From assembly GCA_013151415.1 (NCBI GenBank), contig JAADII010000063.1, positions 1-46,523 on the forward strand: a stretch of DNA of 46,523 bases, in the 5' to 3' direction. Source of the DNA: Chloroflexota bacterium. GTDB lineage: Bacteria > Chloroflexota > Anaerolineae > J102. Under the pieces are notes generated by a model. The model saw nothing but the letters and a program-made list of their open reading frames with translations, ran no database searches and was not told the DNA's origin. Made by a program: the position numbers and the translations under genes. Positions 24,885-33,212 of the stretch are shown here, in pieces; the first letter of the stretch is position 1; every line of letters starts with the position of its first letter.

Positions 24885-24919
24885 CGCTTTCGTCCCTGAA
24901 CGGGCGAAAGCGTTTTTTT
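24885..24919 (+). terminator. T-box controlled intrinsic terminator
   Basis: CGCTTTCG (24885-24892) pairs with CGAAAGCG (24905-24912), and the inner CCC/GGG adds three pairs. Seven T follow at 24913-24919. The alternative antiterminator uses the T-box sequence just upstream. It ends 12 bases before the alaX start. Confidence 0.9.
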
Positions 24920-24931
24920 ATGGACAGGATC

Positions 24932-25636
24932 ATGACCGAACTACTCTACCAAACTGATTCCTATCTACGCGAATTCGACGCGGTGGTCACCGCGGTCGAT
25001 GAAGAGCAAGGCCGCGTGGCGCTGGATCGCACCGCGTTCTATCCCGGAGGCGGCGGCCAACCGCACGACACAGGCCGTCTCGATGGCTGGCGCGTGCGCA
25101 AGGTGAAACGGGAGTCTGGCAAGGTGTGGCATTGGCTCGAAGGCGAAGGCTTGCCTTCGGTCGGCCAAACCGTGCACGCCGCACTGGACTGGGAGCGACG
25201 CTACGCGCTCATGCGCACTCACACCGCGTTGCATATCCTTTGCGGCGTGGTCTGGCGCGATTACGGCGCGCAAGTTACGGGCGGCAATATGGAGCCGGGC
25301 AAAGGACGCATGGATTTCGAATTCGCCAACCTGCGCAAAGACCTGGTGAGCGAGATCGAAGCCAAATGCAACGCGGAAGTGGCCGCGGCGCGCGAAGTGC
25401 GCGTGAAAATCTTGCCCCGAGAAGAGGCGTTCCAGATCCCCGACCTCATCCGCACCAAAATCAACCTCCTACCCCCGGCCATCCAACAAGTGCGCACCGT
25501 GGAAATCGTCGGTCTCGACCTGCAAGCCGACGGCGGAACCCACGTGGCCAACACATCCGAAGTGGGTCGAATCCGCGTGACGAACTACAAGTCTAAAGGA
25601 GCCATCAATAAGCGGATTTATATTCAGGTGGAATAA
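24932..25636 (+). CDS. alaX: AlaX-type alanyl-tRNA editing protein
   Basis: This 234-residue free-standing editing enzyme hydrolyses Ser- or Gly-tRNA(Ala). FYPGGGGQPHDTG lies near residue 40. The zinc-site HTALH follows, then ADGGTHVANTSEVG, whose His is the other ligand; an Asp stands where AlaRS has Cys, as in many AlaX proteins. The start at 24932 is preferred; a second ATG at 24920 overlaps the terminator tail. It is directly under T-box control. IleRS follows 0.8 kb later, beyond a minus-strand gene pair. Confidence 0.9.
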   Translation: MTELLYQTDSYLREFDAVVTAVDEEQGRVALDRTAFYPGGGGQPHDTGRLDGWRVRKVKRESGKVWHWLEGEGLPSVGQTVHAALDWERRYALMRTHTALHILCGVVWRDYGAQVTGGNMEPGKGRMDFEFANLRKDLVSEIEAKCNAEVAAAREVRVKILPREEAFQIPDLIRTKINLLPPAIQQVRTVEIVGLDLQADGGTHVANTSEVGRIRVTNYKSKGAINKRIYIQVE

Positions 25637-25652
25637 ATGCTAATTGTATCCA

Positions 25653-26039
25653 CTATTCCGCATCTTCAGATAAAAATGGCACAATAAGCGTTAAAACCTG
25701 GAAGATGTCAACGGCTGAAGAAGGATGCACTGACCCATCTGAATCATGACGATGGTCTGGAAAAGTGGAAATGTGCTGATGGTGCGGAGCGTTGTCCCAG
25801 CGCACGAGCATTCGCCCACCAGGCTGCTGAAGATGATATCGATACTTCAACCGTTTCGGAGTAGGGCTCGTGACAACATATTCAGCGATATGTAACTCAA
25901 GACCGTTAGAAAGCCCAATGCATCCCTTAATGTAACATTCGTCAATCGCTATCTCTTCAAAATGCAACGTTGTGTAGACGACAAACGCATGACGTCGAAT
26001 AGCAGCTTGAACCGCGTCGAAGTACCTGCGTGCATCCAT
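25653..26039 (-). CDS. DUF6516-like putative toxin
   Basis: This 128-residue protein begins MDARRYFDAVQ and has LHFEEIAIDECYIKG, LSNGLELHIAEYV, and KYRYHLQQPGGRMLVRWDNAPHH, split over two strands. This is the layout of DUF6516, a family found as the second gene of toxin-antitoxin-like pairs. Its start overlaps the upstream stop (TGATG). Biochemical activity is unknown. Confidence 0.75.
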   Translation of the reverse strand: MDARRYFDAVQAAIRRHAFVVYTTLHFEEIAIDECYIKGCIGLSNGLELHIAEYVVTSPTPKRLKYRYHLQQPGGRMLVRWDNAPHHQHISTFPDHRHDSDGSVHPSSAVDIFQVLTLIVPFLSEDAE

Positions 26040-26335
26040 CAGGCTGCCAACTCTTGGAGAATGCGATAACGACGCTCCCACAAATCGTATCCACGCTTAG
26101 CCGCGAACCAATCAAAGTAGGCGGCGTCATCTCCTAGTTCACCAGACTCGAATTTTTCCATAAATGCAGCCGAAGAAAAGCCATAAGTCTCCTCAAAAAC
26201 GCGGCATTGAGCTGCAAAGTAATCCCTGCGCACGCGCGCTTGTCTGGCCTCCCGACGCAGTGCATCCTCAACCGTATCATGGATTTCCGCTTGCGAGAAT
26301 CCTTTCAAATCGTTTTTCAGAACAAGGCTTGTCAT
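26039..26335 (-). CDS. Putative antitoxin partner of the DUF6516 protein
   Basis: This 98-residue helical, charged protein has a core QAEIHDTVEDALRREARQAR and repeated aromatic helices (YFAAQCRVFEETYGF, AAYFDWFAAKRGYDLWERR). It fits the small first gene usually preceding DUF6516. The ATG at 26335 is chosen; longer starts run into the gap before ileS. The pair lies between alaX and ileS on the opposite strand, as an insertion might. Confidence 0.65.
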   Translation of the reverse strand: MTSLVLKNDLKGFSQAEIHDTVEDALRREARQARVRRDYFAAQCRVFEETYGFSSAAFMEKFESGELGDDAAYFDWFAAKRGYDLWERRYRILQELAA

Positions 26336-26454
26336 AAGGCGCTCCCGAAAAGTCGCATACGTTCGACAGATTATGCTTGACATTATACTCCCAAGGCCGC
26401 CCGACGCCAAGTAGTTTCTCATTATCATTCTCTTTATCCAGGAGAGCTTACCCC

Positions 26455-29400
26455 ATGCCCTTCCGAGAAGTTCCTTCCAACGTTGATTTCATCCAGCAAG
26501 AATACGAGGTGCTCGAATTTTGGCGCGAAAGCGACGCGTTCGAGAAGCTGCGCGCTTTGCGCAAAGGCCGGCCCAAGTGGTCGTTCATCGACGGCCCCAT
26601 CACCGCCAACAACCCCATGGGCGTGCATCACGGTTGGGGTCGCACCTACAAGGACGTGACCAACCGCTACTGGTCCATGCGCGGCCGCGAACTGCGCTAC
26701 CAAAACGGGTTCGACTGCCAGGGACTGTGGGTGGAGGTCGAGGTCGAGAAGGAGCTCGGCTTCAAATCGAAGAAAGACATCGAAGCCTTTGGCCTGGAGC
26801 CGTTCGTGCGTAAGTGCAAGGCCCGCGTGCTCAATTATTCCGCGATCCAAACCGAGCAATCCATCCGGCTGGGCTACTGGATGGACTGGAACGATACGGA
26901 TCAACTGCGTTGGTTGGCCGACCGCCTACTCGAAGACCCCACTCAGGAGATCACCATCCAGGGTCCGCAAGGGCCGGTGACCGACACGGTCGAGCAGATC
27001 GTGGGGCGGCTGGGCCTGCCCGAATTGGGCGGGAGTTATTACACCTTCTCCAACGAAAACAACTACATGATCTGGACGTTCCTCAAGAAATGTTGGGAAA
27101 GGGGGTGGCTCTATCGCGGCGCGGATGTCATGCCCTGGTGCCCGCGCTGCGCCACGGCCATCAGCCAGCACGAGATCGTGACCGACGGTTATCGCGAGAT
27201 CACCCATCGCAGCGTGACCGTGCGCTTCCCTCTACGCGGTCGTGAAAACGAATCCCTGCTGGTGTGGACGACCACGCCCTGGACGCTGACCAGCAATGTC
27301 GCGGCCGCGGTCGGCCCCGATCTGGATTATGTCAAGGTGCGCAACGGCGATCATATCCTCTATCTTTCCAAGGGCACGCTACACATGCTGCGCGGCGAAT
27401 ACGAGGTGCTGGAAACGCTGAAAGGTCGCGATATGGAGGGCTGGACCTACGACGGCCCCTTCGATGATCTCCAGGCCGCGCAAACGCCCGGCGGTTGGCA
27501 CCCCCTCACCCACCTCGACCTGGGCGGCGACAAGACCGCGGTCGAGGCGCACCAGGTGATTTTGTGGGACGAAGTGGGCGAGACCGAGGGCACGGGCATC
27601 GTGCACATTGCGCCCGGCTGCGGCGCGGAGGACTTCGCGTTGGGCAAAGAGCACGGCTTCCCTGTGCTCGCGCCGCTGGACGATGAAAGTCATTTTGTGG
27701 AGGGTTACGGCTGGCTGACGGGCATGTCGGTGGCCGAAGTGGCTGAGCCCATCTTCGATGATCTGAAGCGCAAAGGCATCCTGTACCACGTCGAGCCCTA
27801 CACGCACCGTTACCCAACCTGCTGGCGCTGCGGCACCGAACTGGTTTTCCGTCTGGTGGATGAGTGGTTCATCAGCATGGGCGAACTTTATGACAAGCCG
27901 CGCTCCGAAGTCACGCCCGAGGAAAAGGCCCGCAGCCTGCGCTATCAGATCATGGACATCGTGGACCAGATCCGCTGGATCCCCGAATTCGGCCACAAAC
28001 GCGAGCTCGATTGGCTGCGCAACATGCACGATTGGATGATCTCCAAAAAGCGTTATTGGGGCCTGGCCCTGCCTTTCTGGGTGTGCGAAGAATGCGGCCA
28101 TTATCACGTGGTGGGCGATGAATACGAGCTGGAAGAGCGCGCGATCGAGGGATGGGACGAATTCGCAGGCCACACGCCCCACCGCCCCTACATCGACGCG
28201 GTCAAACTCAAATGCGACAAGTGCGGCGGCAAGATGAGCCGCATCCCCGACGTGGGCAACCCCTGGCTGGATGCAGGCATTGTGCCCTTCAGCACCTTGC
28301 AATATCGCAGCAATCCCGACTACTGGCGCAGATGGTATCCGGCCGACTGGATCAGCGAGTCTTTCCCCGGACAATTCCGCAACTGGTTCTACAGCCTGCT
28401 CGCCATGGCCACGGTGATGGACGGCACGCCGCCCTTCAAAGAAATCTTTGGCTACGCCTCGCTGCTGGCCGAGGATGGTCGCGAAATGCACAAGAGTTGG
28501 GGCAACGCCATCGAGTTCAATGAGGCCGCGGACAAAATGGGCGTAGATGTGATGCGCTGGATCTATTGCAATCACAAGCCCGAAAACAACCTGCTCTTCG
28601 GCTATCACCGCGCAGACGACGCCCGCCGCCAGGTGCTCATCCCCCTGTGGAATGTTTACAACTTCTTCGTCACCTACGCGCGGCTGGATGGATGGACGCC
28701 TGACCAGAATGGATTCGATCCTGCGTTTCCCGAGGGCCCTACCCCCCAAGCCAACAACCCCCTCGACCGCTGGATTCTGGCCCGACTGAACCAGGTGACG
28801 GCCAAAGTCACGGACGACCTGGAAAATTCGGACTACTTCGGCGCGACCCTGGCCATCGCAGACCTACTGGAAGACCTGACCAACTGGTATGTGCGTCGCA
28901 GCCGACGCCGCTTCTGGAAGAGCGAACACGACGCTGACAAGGACGCGGCTTACGCGACGCTCTACCATGTGTTGGTCAAATTCATGCGCATTCTGGCTCC
29001 CATCCTGCCTTTCGTCACCGAGGTCATGTATCAAAACCTGGTGCGCGCGGTGCAGCCAAACGCGCGTGAGAGCGTGCACCACACCGACTGGCCGTTGGCC
29101 GACCCCGACGCGGTGGACGAAACCCTGCTGGAGCAAATGGCCCTGGCCCGCCGCATCACCAGCCTGGGCCTGAGCGCGCGCAGCAGCGCCGGCATTCGCG
29201 TGCGCCAGCCCCTGGCGCGAGCTCTGGTGCACGTGCAGGAGGGCCGCCGCGAGCTCTCGCAGGAGTTGGCGGACATCGTGTCGGATGAACTCAACGTGAA
29301 GTCGTTGGAATTTGTGGCCGAACCGGGCGATCTGGTGACCTACCGAATCCTGCCCAACAACCGCTTGCTCGGCCCCAAGCTGGGCAAGGACTTCCCCAAA

Positions 29401-29877
29401 GTGCGGGCCGCGCTGGCCGAGATGGACGCGGACCAGGTCGCGCGCAGGGTGAGCGCGGGCCAATCGGTGGAAGCGCCTCTGGATGAGGGTGCGGTGACGC
29501 TCAGCCCGGACGAAGTGCTGGTGCAAACCCAACCTGCGGAGGGTCTGGCCGTGGCCGCGGATAAAGTGTTGACGGTGGCCATCGATTCGGTGATCACGCC
29601 GGAGCTACGCGAAGAGGGCCTGGCGCGCGAGATCGTGCGTCGCATTCAGGCCATGCGCAAAAACGCAGGCTTCGAAATCTCAGATCGCATCACCACCTGG
29701 CGCGCCACCGAAAGCGAGGAACTCGATCGCGTGTTCGAGATCTGGGCCGAGTATATTCAGGCCGAAACGCTGAGCGAAGCGCTGGTGGACGCGGAGCCGC
29801 CAGAAGACGCACACACCGAGACGCACAAGATCGATGGCCAAAGCATCACCTTGGGCGTGAAGAGAAAGGATGGTTAA
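26455..29877 (+). CDS. ileS: Isoleucyl-tRNA synthetase, atypical signature motifs
   Basis: This 1140-residue class I synthetase charges tRNA(Ile). The order is Rossmann fold (about 1-190), CP1 editing domain (190-430), catalytic continuation with WFISMGELYDK and zinc-type CxxC pairs (WRCGTE, CEECG, CDKCGGK), the KMSKS region near 678, an anticodon-binding helical domain, and a C-terminal domain. The HIGH motif is HHGW (58-61, GVHHGWGRT) and KMSKS is EMHKS (677-681), both unlike usual IleRS. The ATG at 26455 has GGAGAG nine bases upstream. I recall similar variants in Chloroflexota and Actinobacteria annotated as class I tRNA ligases. Confidence 0.9.
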   Translation: MPFREVPSNVDFIQQEYEVLEFWRESDAFEKLRALRKGRPKWSFIDGPITANNPMGVHHGWGRTYKDVTNRYWSMRGRELRYQNGFDCQGLWVEVEVEKELGFKSKKDIEAFGLEPFVRKCKARVLNYSAIQTEQSIRLGYWMDWNDTDQLRWLADRLLEDPTQEITIQGPQGPVTDTVEQIVGRLGLPELGGSYYTFSNENNYMIWTFLKKCWERGWLYRGADVMPWCPRCATAISQHEIVTDGYREITHRSVTVRFPLRGRENESLLVWTTTPWTLTSNVAAAVGPDLDYVKVRNGDHILYLSKGTLHMLRGEYEVLETLKGRDMEGWTYDGPFDDLQAAQTPGGWHPLTHLDLGGDKTAVEAHQVILWDEVGETEGTGIVHIAPGCGAEDFALGKEHGFPVLAPLDDESHFVEGYGWLTGMSVAEVAEPIFDDLKRKGILYHVEPYTHRYPTCWRCGTELVFRLVDEWFISMGELYDKPRSEVTPEEKARSLRYQIMDIVDQIRWIPEFGHKRELDWLRNMHDWMISKKRYWGLALPFWVCEECGHYHVVGDEYELEERAIEGWDEFAGHTPHRPYIDAVKLKCDKCGGKMSRIPDVGNPWLDAGIVPFSTLQYRSNPDYWRRWYPADWISESFPGQFRNWFYSLLAMATVMDGTPPFKEIFGYASLLAEDGREMHKSWGNAIEFNEAADKMGVDVMRWIYCNHKPENNLLFGYHRADDARRQVLIPLWNVYNFFVTYARLDGWTPDQNGFDPAFPEGPTPQANNPLDRWILARLNQVTAKVTDDLENSDYFGATLAIADLLEDLTNWYVRRSRRRFWKSEHDADKDAAYATLYHVLVKFMRILAPILPFVTEVMYQNLVRAVQPNARESVHHTDWPLADPDAVDETLLEQMALARRITSLGLSARSSAGIRVRQPLARALVHVQEGRRELSQELADIVSDELNVKSLEFVAEPGDLVTYRILPNNRLLGPKLGKDFPKVRAALAEMDADQVARRVSAGQSVEAPLDEGAVTLSPDEVLVQTQPAEGLAVAADKVLTVAIDSVITPELREEGLAREIVRRIQAMRKNAGFEISDRITTWRATESEELDRVFEIWAEYIQAETLSEALVDAEPPEDAHTETHKIDGQSITLGVKRKDG

Positions 29878-29991
29878 GTATTACGATTGCGTATTCACCC
29901 ACACATTGACAGACGGTGGGAGGATGAGACAGTTAAGCGACAAAAAACACCTCCTCCCAAAGAAGAAGGCTCACGCATCTTTGTCGTCCGC

Positions 29992-30011
29992 CGTCCTATC
30001 GTCCCATCGTC
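29992..30011. repeat. Octamer array, reverse orientation
   Basis: Two to three CCTATCGT/CCCATCGT units lie in the 207-base gap between ileS and the NYN gene. The rest of the gap shows nothing else recognisable. Confidence 0.8.
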
Positions 30012-30084
30012 TGTCACCTCTTTAGCCGGGGAGCAAATTCAACCATAGGATTACATAGCACATATTTTGCAGATAAACTCTAAC

Positions 30085-31656
30085 ATGGACGAACAATCAC
30101 ACATTTTACGAACGGCTCTTTTTGTCGATTTCGACAACATCTATTTGGGGCTGAAAAAGCTGGACGAAGCGGCCGCGGAGCGTTTCGCGACCGACCCCGC
30201 GCGATGGGTGGCCTGGATGGAGCAGGGCATGCCGCGCGCGAAGGGTGAAAATGGGGAGCCGCTTCAGCAGCGAAAGCTCCTGGTGCGGCGCTGTTATCTG
30301 AACCCTCGCGACTTTTATCGCTATCGCCCCAATTTCATCCGCTCGGCCTTCAATGTCATCGATTGCCCCTCGCTCACCGCGCAGGGCAAGAATAGCGCCG
30401 ACATCTACATGGTGATGGACATCGTAGACACGCTGGCGCATGAAACGCATTTCGACGAGTTCATCATTCTTTCCGGCGACGCGGATTTTACGCCGGTGCT
30501 CTTGCGGCTGCGCTCGCACGACCGCCGCACCGTGATCTTGGCGGCCGGCCCGGCGTCCGAAGCTTACAAAGCGGCCTGCAATCTGGTGATTCAGGAGGAT
30601 GTGTTCATCGAATACGCCTTGGGCATGACCGGCGAGGGCGAAGAGGGCGGGCTGCTTCACGGACCCACCGCGCCCGATGAGGTGCTCGACGCGATGGCGG
30701 CCAAGCTCTATGCCGAAGCCAGCGCGAACGGCGAGATCCTGGCCACCGACCTGCCCAAACTCTATCTCAACTTCCCAGAGTTTCGTCGCGACAGCAACTG
30801 GCTGGGTTTCTACTCGTTGCGGGCGCTCACGGCCGATCTGACGCGGCGGCATCCCGCGCTACACATCACCGAAGGCGATCCCTGGCGAGTGACGGTGCGA
30901 CTGCCCGCGCGCGCCGGCAAAGGCAAAAAGGCGGAAGCGGTCGCGGAAACGTCGGAAACAAAGACCGTGGAGAACGAATCGCTTCGCCGCCGCATTATGC
31001 ATTTGGTGAAGAAGATGCTCAAATCAGCGGACGAGCCGCTGCTCATGAGCAAAGTCGCGCATGAAATTATCAACAAGCTAGGCCCACAAATTGTAGAGTC
31101 GCGTTGGGCCGGGGCGGGCACCTTCAAAGAGCTTTTGCTGGGCGAAGACGACCCCGATCTGGCATTGGCCACCATCGGCTCAACGGTTTACATCTATGAT
31201 CCTGCGCGACATAAACCGCCCACAGGCGCTGTCAAGGAAGCCGCGGAAGAGGTGCTGCCGCCCGGGTTGGAAGAGCTTATCCAACGGGTGCACCAGGCGA
31301 CTGGCACGCCAGACCTCACGCCACAACAATATGCAGTGCTGTTCCGCGCCATTGTCGAAGACCTGAAGGAGCAGAATTACAATCTCACCCGCACCTCGAA
31401 ATCGGTGCGCGATCGATGCATCGAGCAGGGCGAATCCATTTCGCGCGCGGATGTCTCCTTTGTGCTCAAGGGCATTATTTATAAGGGGCATCGTTTTAGC
31501 AAGCGCGATACGCCGCGCGGTTTGGCAAAAATCTTCCGCGATAGCGTGCTCACCCGTTGTGAGGATGTGGAGCTCGACCTCAGTGACGAGGACAAGAAAT
31601 TGGTGGATTACTGGATCACGGGCGGGTTGAGCAACGGACGTAAACGCAAGAAGTAG
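30085..31656 (+). CDS. NYN-domain (LabA-like PIN-fold) ribonuclease with C-terminal LOTUS-type domains
   Basis: This 523-residue protein begins with a NYN nuclease domain (about 8-190): TALFVDFDNIYLGL and IILSGDADFTPVLLRLR carry the metal-binding Asp residues, and DIYMVMDIVDTL lies between. Two winged-helix regions of OST-HTH/LOTUS type follow (about 225-275 and 320-375), then a C-terminal helical part (410-515). NYN-LOTUS proteins are thought to act on RNA. The ATG at 30085 is the start that fits the domain. Confidence 0.85.
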   Translation: MDEQSHILRTALFVDFDNIYLGLKKLDEAAAERFATDPARWVAWMEQGMPRAKGENGEPLQQRKLLVRRCYLNPRDFYRYRPNFIRSAFNVIDCPSLTAQGKNSADIYMVMDIVDTLAHETHFDEFIILSGDADFTPVLLRLRSHDRRTVILAAGPASEAYKAACNLVIQEDVFIEYALGMTGEGEEGGLLHGPTAPDEVLDAMAAKLYAEASANGEILATDLPKLYLNFPEFRRDSNWLGFYSLRALTADLTRRHPALHITEGDPWRVTVRLPARAGKGKKAEAVAETSETKTVENESLRRRIMHLVKKMLKSADEPLLMSKVAHEIINKLGPQIVESRWAGAGTFKELLLGEDDPDLALATIGSTVYIYDPARHKPPTGAVKEAAEEVLPPGLEELIQRVHQATGTPDLTPQQYAVLFRAIVEDLKEQNYNLTRTSKSVRDRCIEQGESISRADVSFVLKGIIYKGHRFSKRDTPRGLAKIFRDSVLTRCEDVELDLSDEDKKLVDYWITGGLSNGRKRKK

Positions 31657-31684
31657 TCAGGACGCGAATAACGAGTTCTCCGAG

Positions 31685-32104
31685 ATGGTTGAAGATGCGC
31701 CGGCTGCCGGAGGGACTTATGTGTTGTTGTTTTATTTGCCTCGCGCGATGGAGATCGAGGCGGGGCGGCTGGGCCGGGTGACATTGCCCGCGGGCTGGCT
31801 GGCGTATGTGGGATCGGCTCATGGACCGGGCGGATTGCGAGCGCGGCTGGCGCGGCATTTTCGCCGCGAAAAGCGCATTCATTGGCACATCGACGCACTA
31901 ACCACGCGGGTTTCGCCGGTGGCCTGGCATGCGACCACGGGTGATGAACGGCTGGAATGCACCTGGGCTCAGACGTTGGCCGCGCAGCCCGACGCTCGAA
32001 TCCCCGCTCCCGGTTTTGGAAGCAGCGACTGCCGCGCCGGCTGTCCCGCGCATCTCATCGCTTTTCCCAAACGCCCCGATCTGGAACCTATCTACAGAAC
32101 TTAG
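31685..32104 (+). CDS. DUF123 (GIY-YIG-like) nuclease-family protein
   Basis: This 139-residue protein is a DUF123 domain. TYVLLFYLP corresponds to the GIY strand and WLAYVGSAHGPGGLRARLARH to the YIG part. WHIDAL follows, and the end has C-x3-C (SDCRAGCPAHLI). The family is sometimes fused to endonuclease III; the role is unproven. Its end overlaps the convergent zinc-finger gene by four bases. Confidence 0.85.
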   Translation: MVEDAPAAGGTYVLLFYLPRAMEIEAGRLGRVTLPAGWLAYVGSAHGPGGLRARLARHFRREKRIHWHIDALTTRVSPVAWHATTGDERLECTWAQTLAAQPDARIPAPGFGSSDCRAGCPAHLIAFPKRPDLEPIYRT

Positions 32105-32340
32105 GACAAAACCGGATCAGCGTACTCGAACACAGGCACTTTAACAACCTTAGTGGGTTTGAGTCTAGTCTTGGCCAAATGAATCAGGTGTTCGGTCACT
32201 TCTGGCGAGTAGAATTTCTCCCCGCACTGCGTACACACTTGAGCGGGCACGTTCTCAACAAAAAAGAATTCACTCTCATAATCATAGACAAATGTCACCT
32301 GTCGCGACTCAACTTTTCCTCCACAAAAGACGCATTGCAT
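32101..32340 (-). CDS. YgiT-type zinc-finger antitoxin-like protein
   Basis: This 79-residue protein has two CxxC pairs (MQCVFCGG and VCTQCGEKFY) that form the MqsA/YgiT-type zinc finger. A short helical C-terminus (EVTEHLIHLAK) follows. Such proteins accompany DUF4258 partners, and here the partner just upstream is frameshifted. The ATG at 32340 is used, since the zinc finger starts there. Confidence 0.85.
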   Translation of the reverse strand: MQCVFCGGKVESRQVTFVYDYESEFFFVENVPAQVCTQCGEKFYSPEVTEHLIHLAKTRLKPTKVVKVPVFEYADPVLS

Positions 32341-32342
32341 TT

Positions 32343-32636
32343 TTATTGCCTCCTGATCCGACAATCGATCCATTCTTCTGGATCCGGCTCATATACTGTA
32401 ATAATTACAACTCCTGCGGCAAAGAAACTTGAACATGGAGATCTCGACCTAATTTCGTCTTACCATACATGAGACAACTTGGTGAATACTTGTCCTGAGG
32501 ATATTCCTCGATCACTTCGCCATCCCATAACGCCTCGATTCTCGAATGGCTCGATTAAGCGCTGAATCATTCTTTTGATTGCGTGTTCGGAGAATCGAAA
32601 AGCGCCCTTCTGGATTTTGTTTTTGATCTCAGGCAT
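32343..32636 (-). pseudogene. DUF4258 protein broken by two frameshifts
   Basis: Family segments lie in three frames in the right order. They are FRFSEHAIKRMIQR in frame with the ATG at 32636, then ALWDGEVIEEYPQDKYSPS and GRDLHVQVS after a shift near GAGAATC, then VVIITVYEPDPEEW after a second shift near GTTTCTTTG. It ends two bases before the YgiT gene. Either a decayed toxin or sequencing indels could explain this. Confidence 0.75.
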
Positions 32637-32676
32637 TGATGTGATTCGGGCCACTTCAACAACTCAAGCAGATGGA

Positions 32677-33159
32677 TCAAACGATTTCCTCGAGCCTCAA
32701 TTCGGTCGTAATGGCCACGCTGCCGCCGATGCTGCGCGCGACGGGACAGAACCGAGCGTGGAAACCGTGCACGCGCTGCGCGGTGGCGCGATGCTCATCG
32801 GCCACGCGCAATGTGTAGGTCACGTGGATGCGCTTGAGAATCATGACATTGTCCTCTTTTTCCACTTCACCCACGGCTTCCGCGGTCAGGCGCCCCTCGC
32901 CGGCCGGAATTTGACGCGCTTCCAGCGCGCCGCCAAAGGTTCCGGTCAGTCAGCCCGCGGTCGCGGCCACCACATAATCGATGGTGGTGGCGTGGGCTTC
33001 GTGGACGCTCATATCCACGCCATAATGCTCGGCGATCTCGGAATGAACGCCAAACCAGATGGGCTGTCCTTCGGCCGGAAGATAAGCCCGGCGCAGAGAC
33101 CCTTTCACGCGCTCGACGCGCACATGGGATTGATAGACGGTAGATTCGCTCTTGGACAC
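32677..33159 (-). CDS. Candidate selenoprotein: OsmC-family peroxiredoxin (UGA-encoded Sec70)
   Basis: Read through one UGA, this is a 160-residue OsmC/Ohr-type thiol peroxidase. The start is GTG at 33159 with GGGAG eight bases upstream. HATTIDYVVAATAG is followed by UGA (32950-32952) and then by LTGTFGGALEARQI. In OsmC proteins a catalytic Cys always sits here. The second, resolving-type Cys138 is present (RFCPVARS). The frame is unbroken over the whole length, and neither half alone would make the fold. A SECIS-like hairpin follows the UGA. It would reduce organic or sulfur-based peroxides. The alternative is a Cys-to-stop mutation, made less likely by the second independent case at 22870. 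Confidence 0.78.
32913..32931 (-). promoter_or_regulatory. SECIS-like hairpin after the OsmC UGA
   Basis: Nucleotides 19-37 after the UGA form seven pairs (one G-U) with loop UGGAA. A G stands in the second loop position and the loop starts 25 nucleotides after the UGA. Size, position and loop match the bacterial SECIS consensus and the hairpin at 22838-22859. Confidence 0.65.
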
Positions 33160-33212
33160 GAAATAGCTCCCAAGGTGATGAGGAAATAGCTTTGCCGATA
33201 ACCTTTTTTTAC

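Larger units (their letters stand above)
24509..24919 (+). promoter_or_regulatory. T-box riboswitch (tRNA-sensing leader) upstream of alaX
   Basis: The AGTA motif is at 24529-24532. Stem I pairs GGAG (24522-24525) with CTCC (24602-24605), and GGCGGG (24533-24538) with CCCGCC (24588-24593). The apical AGCGAG/GGGATGGTGGAA region (24552-24572) and GGAGC after stem I fit the family. CCGTTA lies near 24786-24791. The T-box sequence AGGGTGGTGTCGCG is at 24859-24872, followed by a terminator. The specifier loop strand is GAAAATCC (24594-24601), so the codon is ATC (Ile) or AAT (Asn); GCC is paired and cannot be it. Uncharged tRNA should prevent termination. A heptamer repeat array sits inside the leader. 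Confidence 0.85.

Noticed and set aside
27379-28749. Long antisense open frame under ileS (and similar ones under other GC-rich genes)
   Set aside because: It has no family motifs and low-complexity His/Gln/Arg-rich content. It is a mirror of a GC-rich gene in the opposite frame.
32343-32636. DUF4258 gene as a third recoded (selenoprotein) case
   Set aside because: The break is a change of reading frame, not an in-frame UGA at a Cys position.
22870-32952. Genome-wide reassignment of UGA to a sense codon
   Set aside because: Many intact genes here end at UGA in the right place for their family (second HlyD gene at 7073, flippase at 12789, FAH gene at 10615, the giant ATPase at 42343). Only the two redox genes need read-through.
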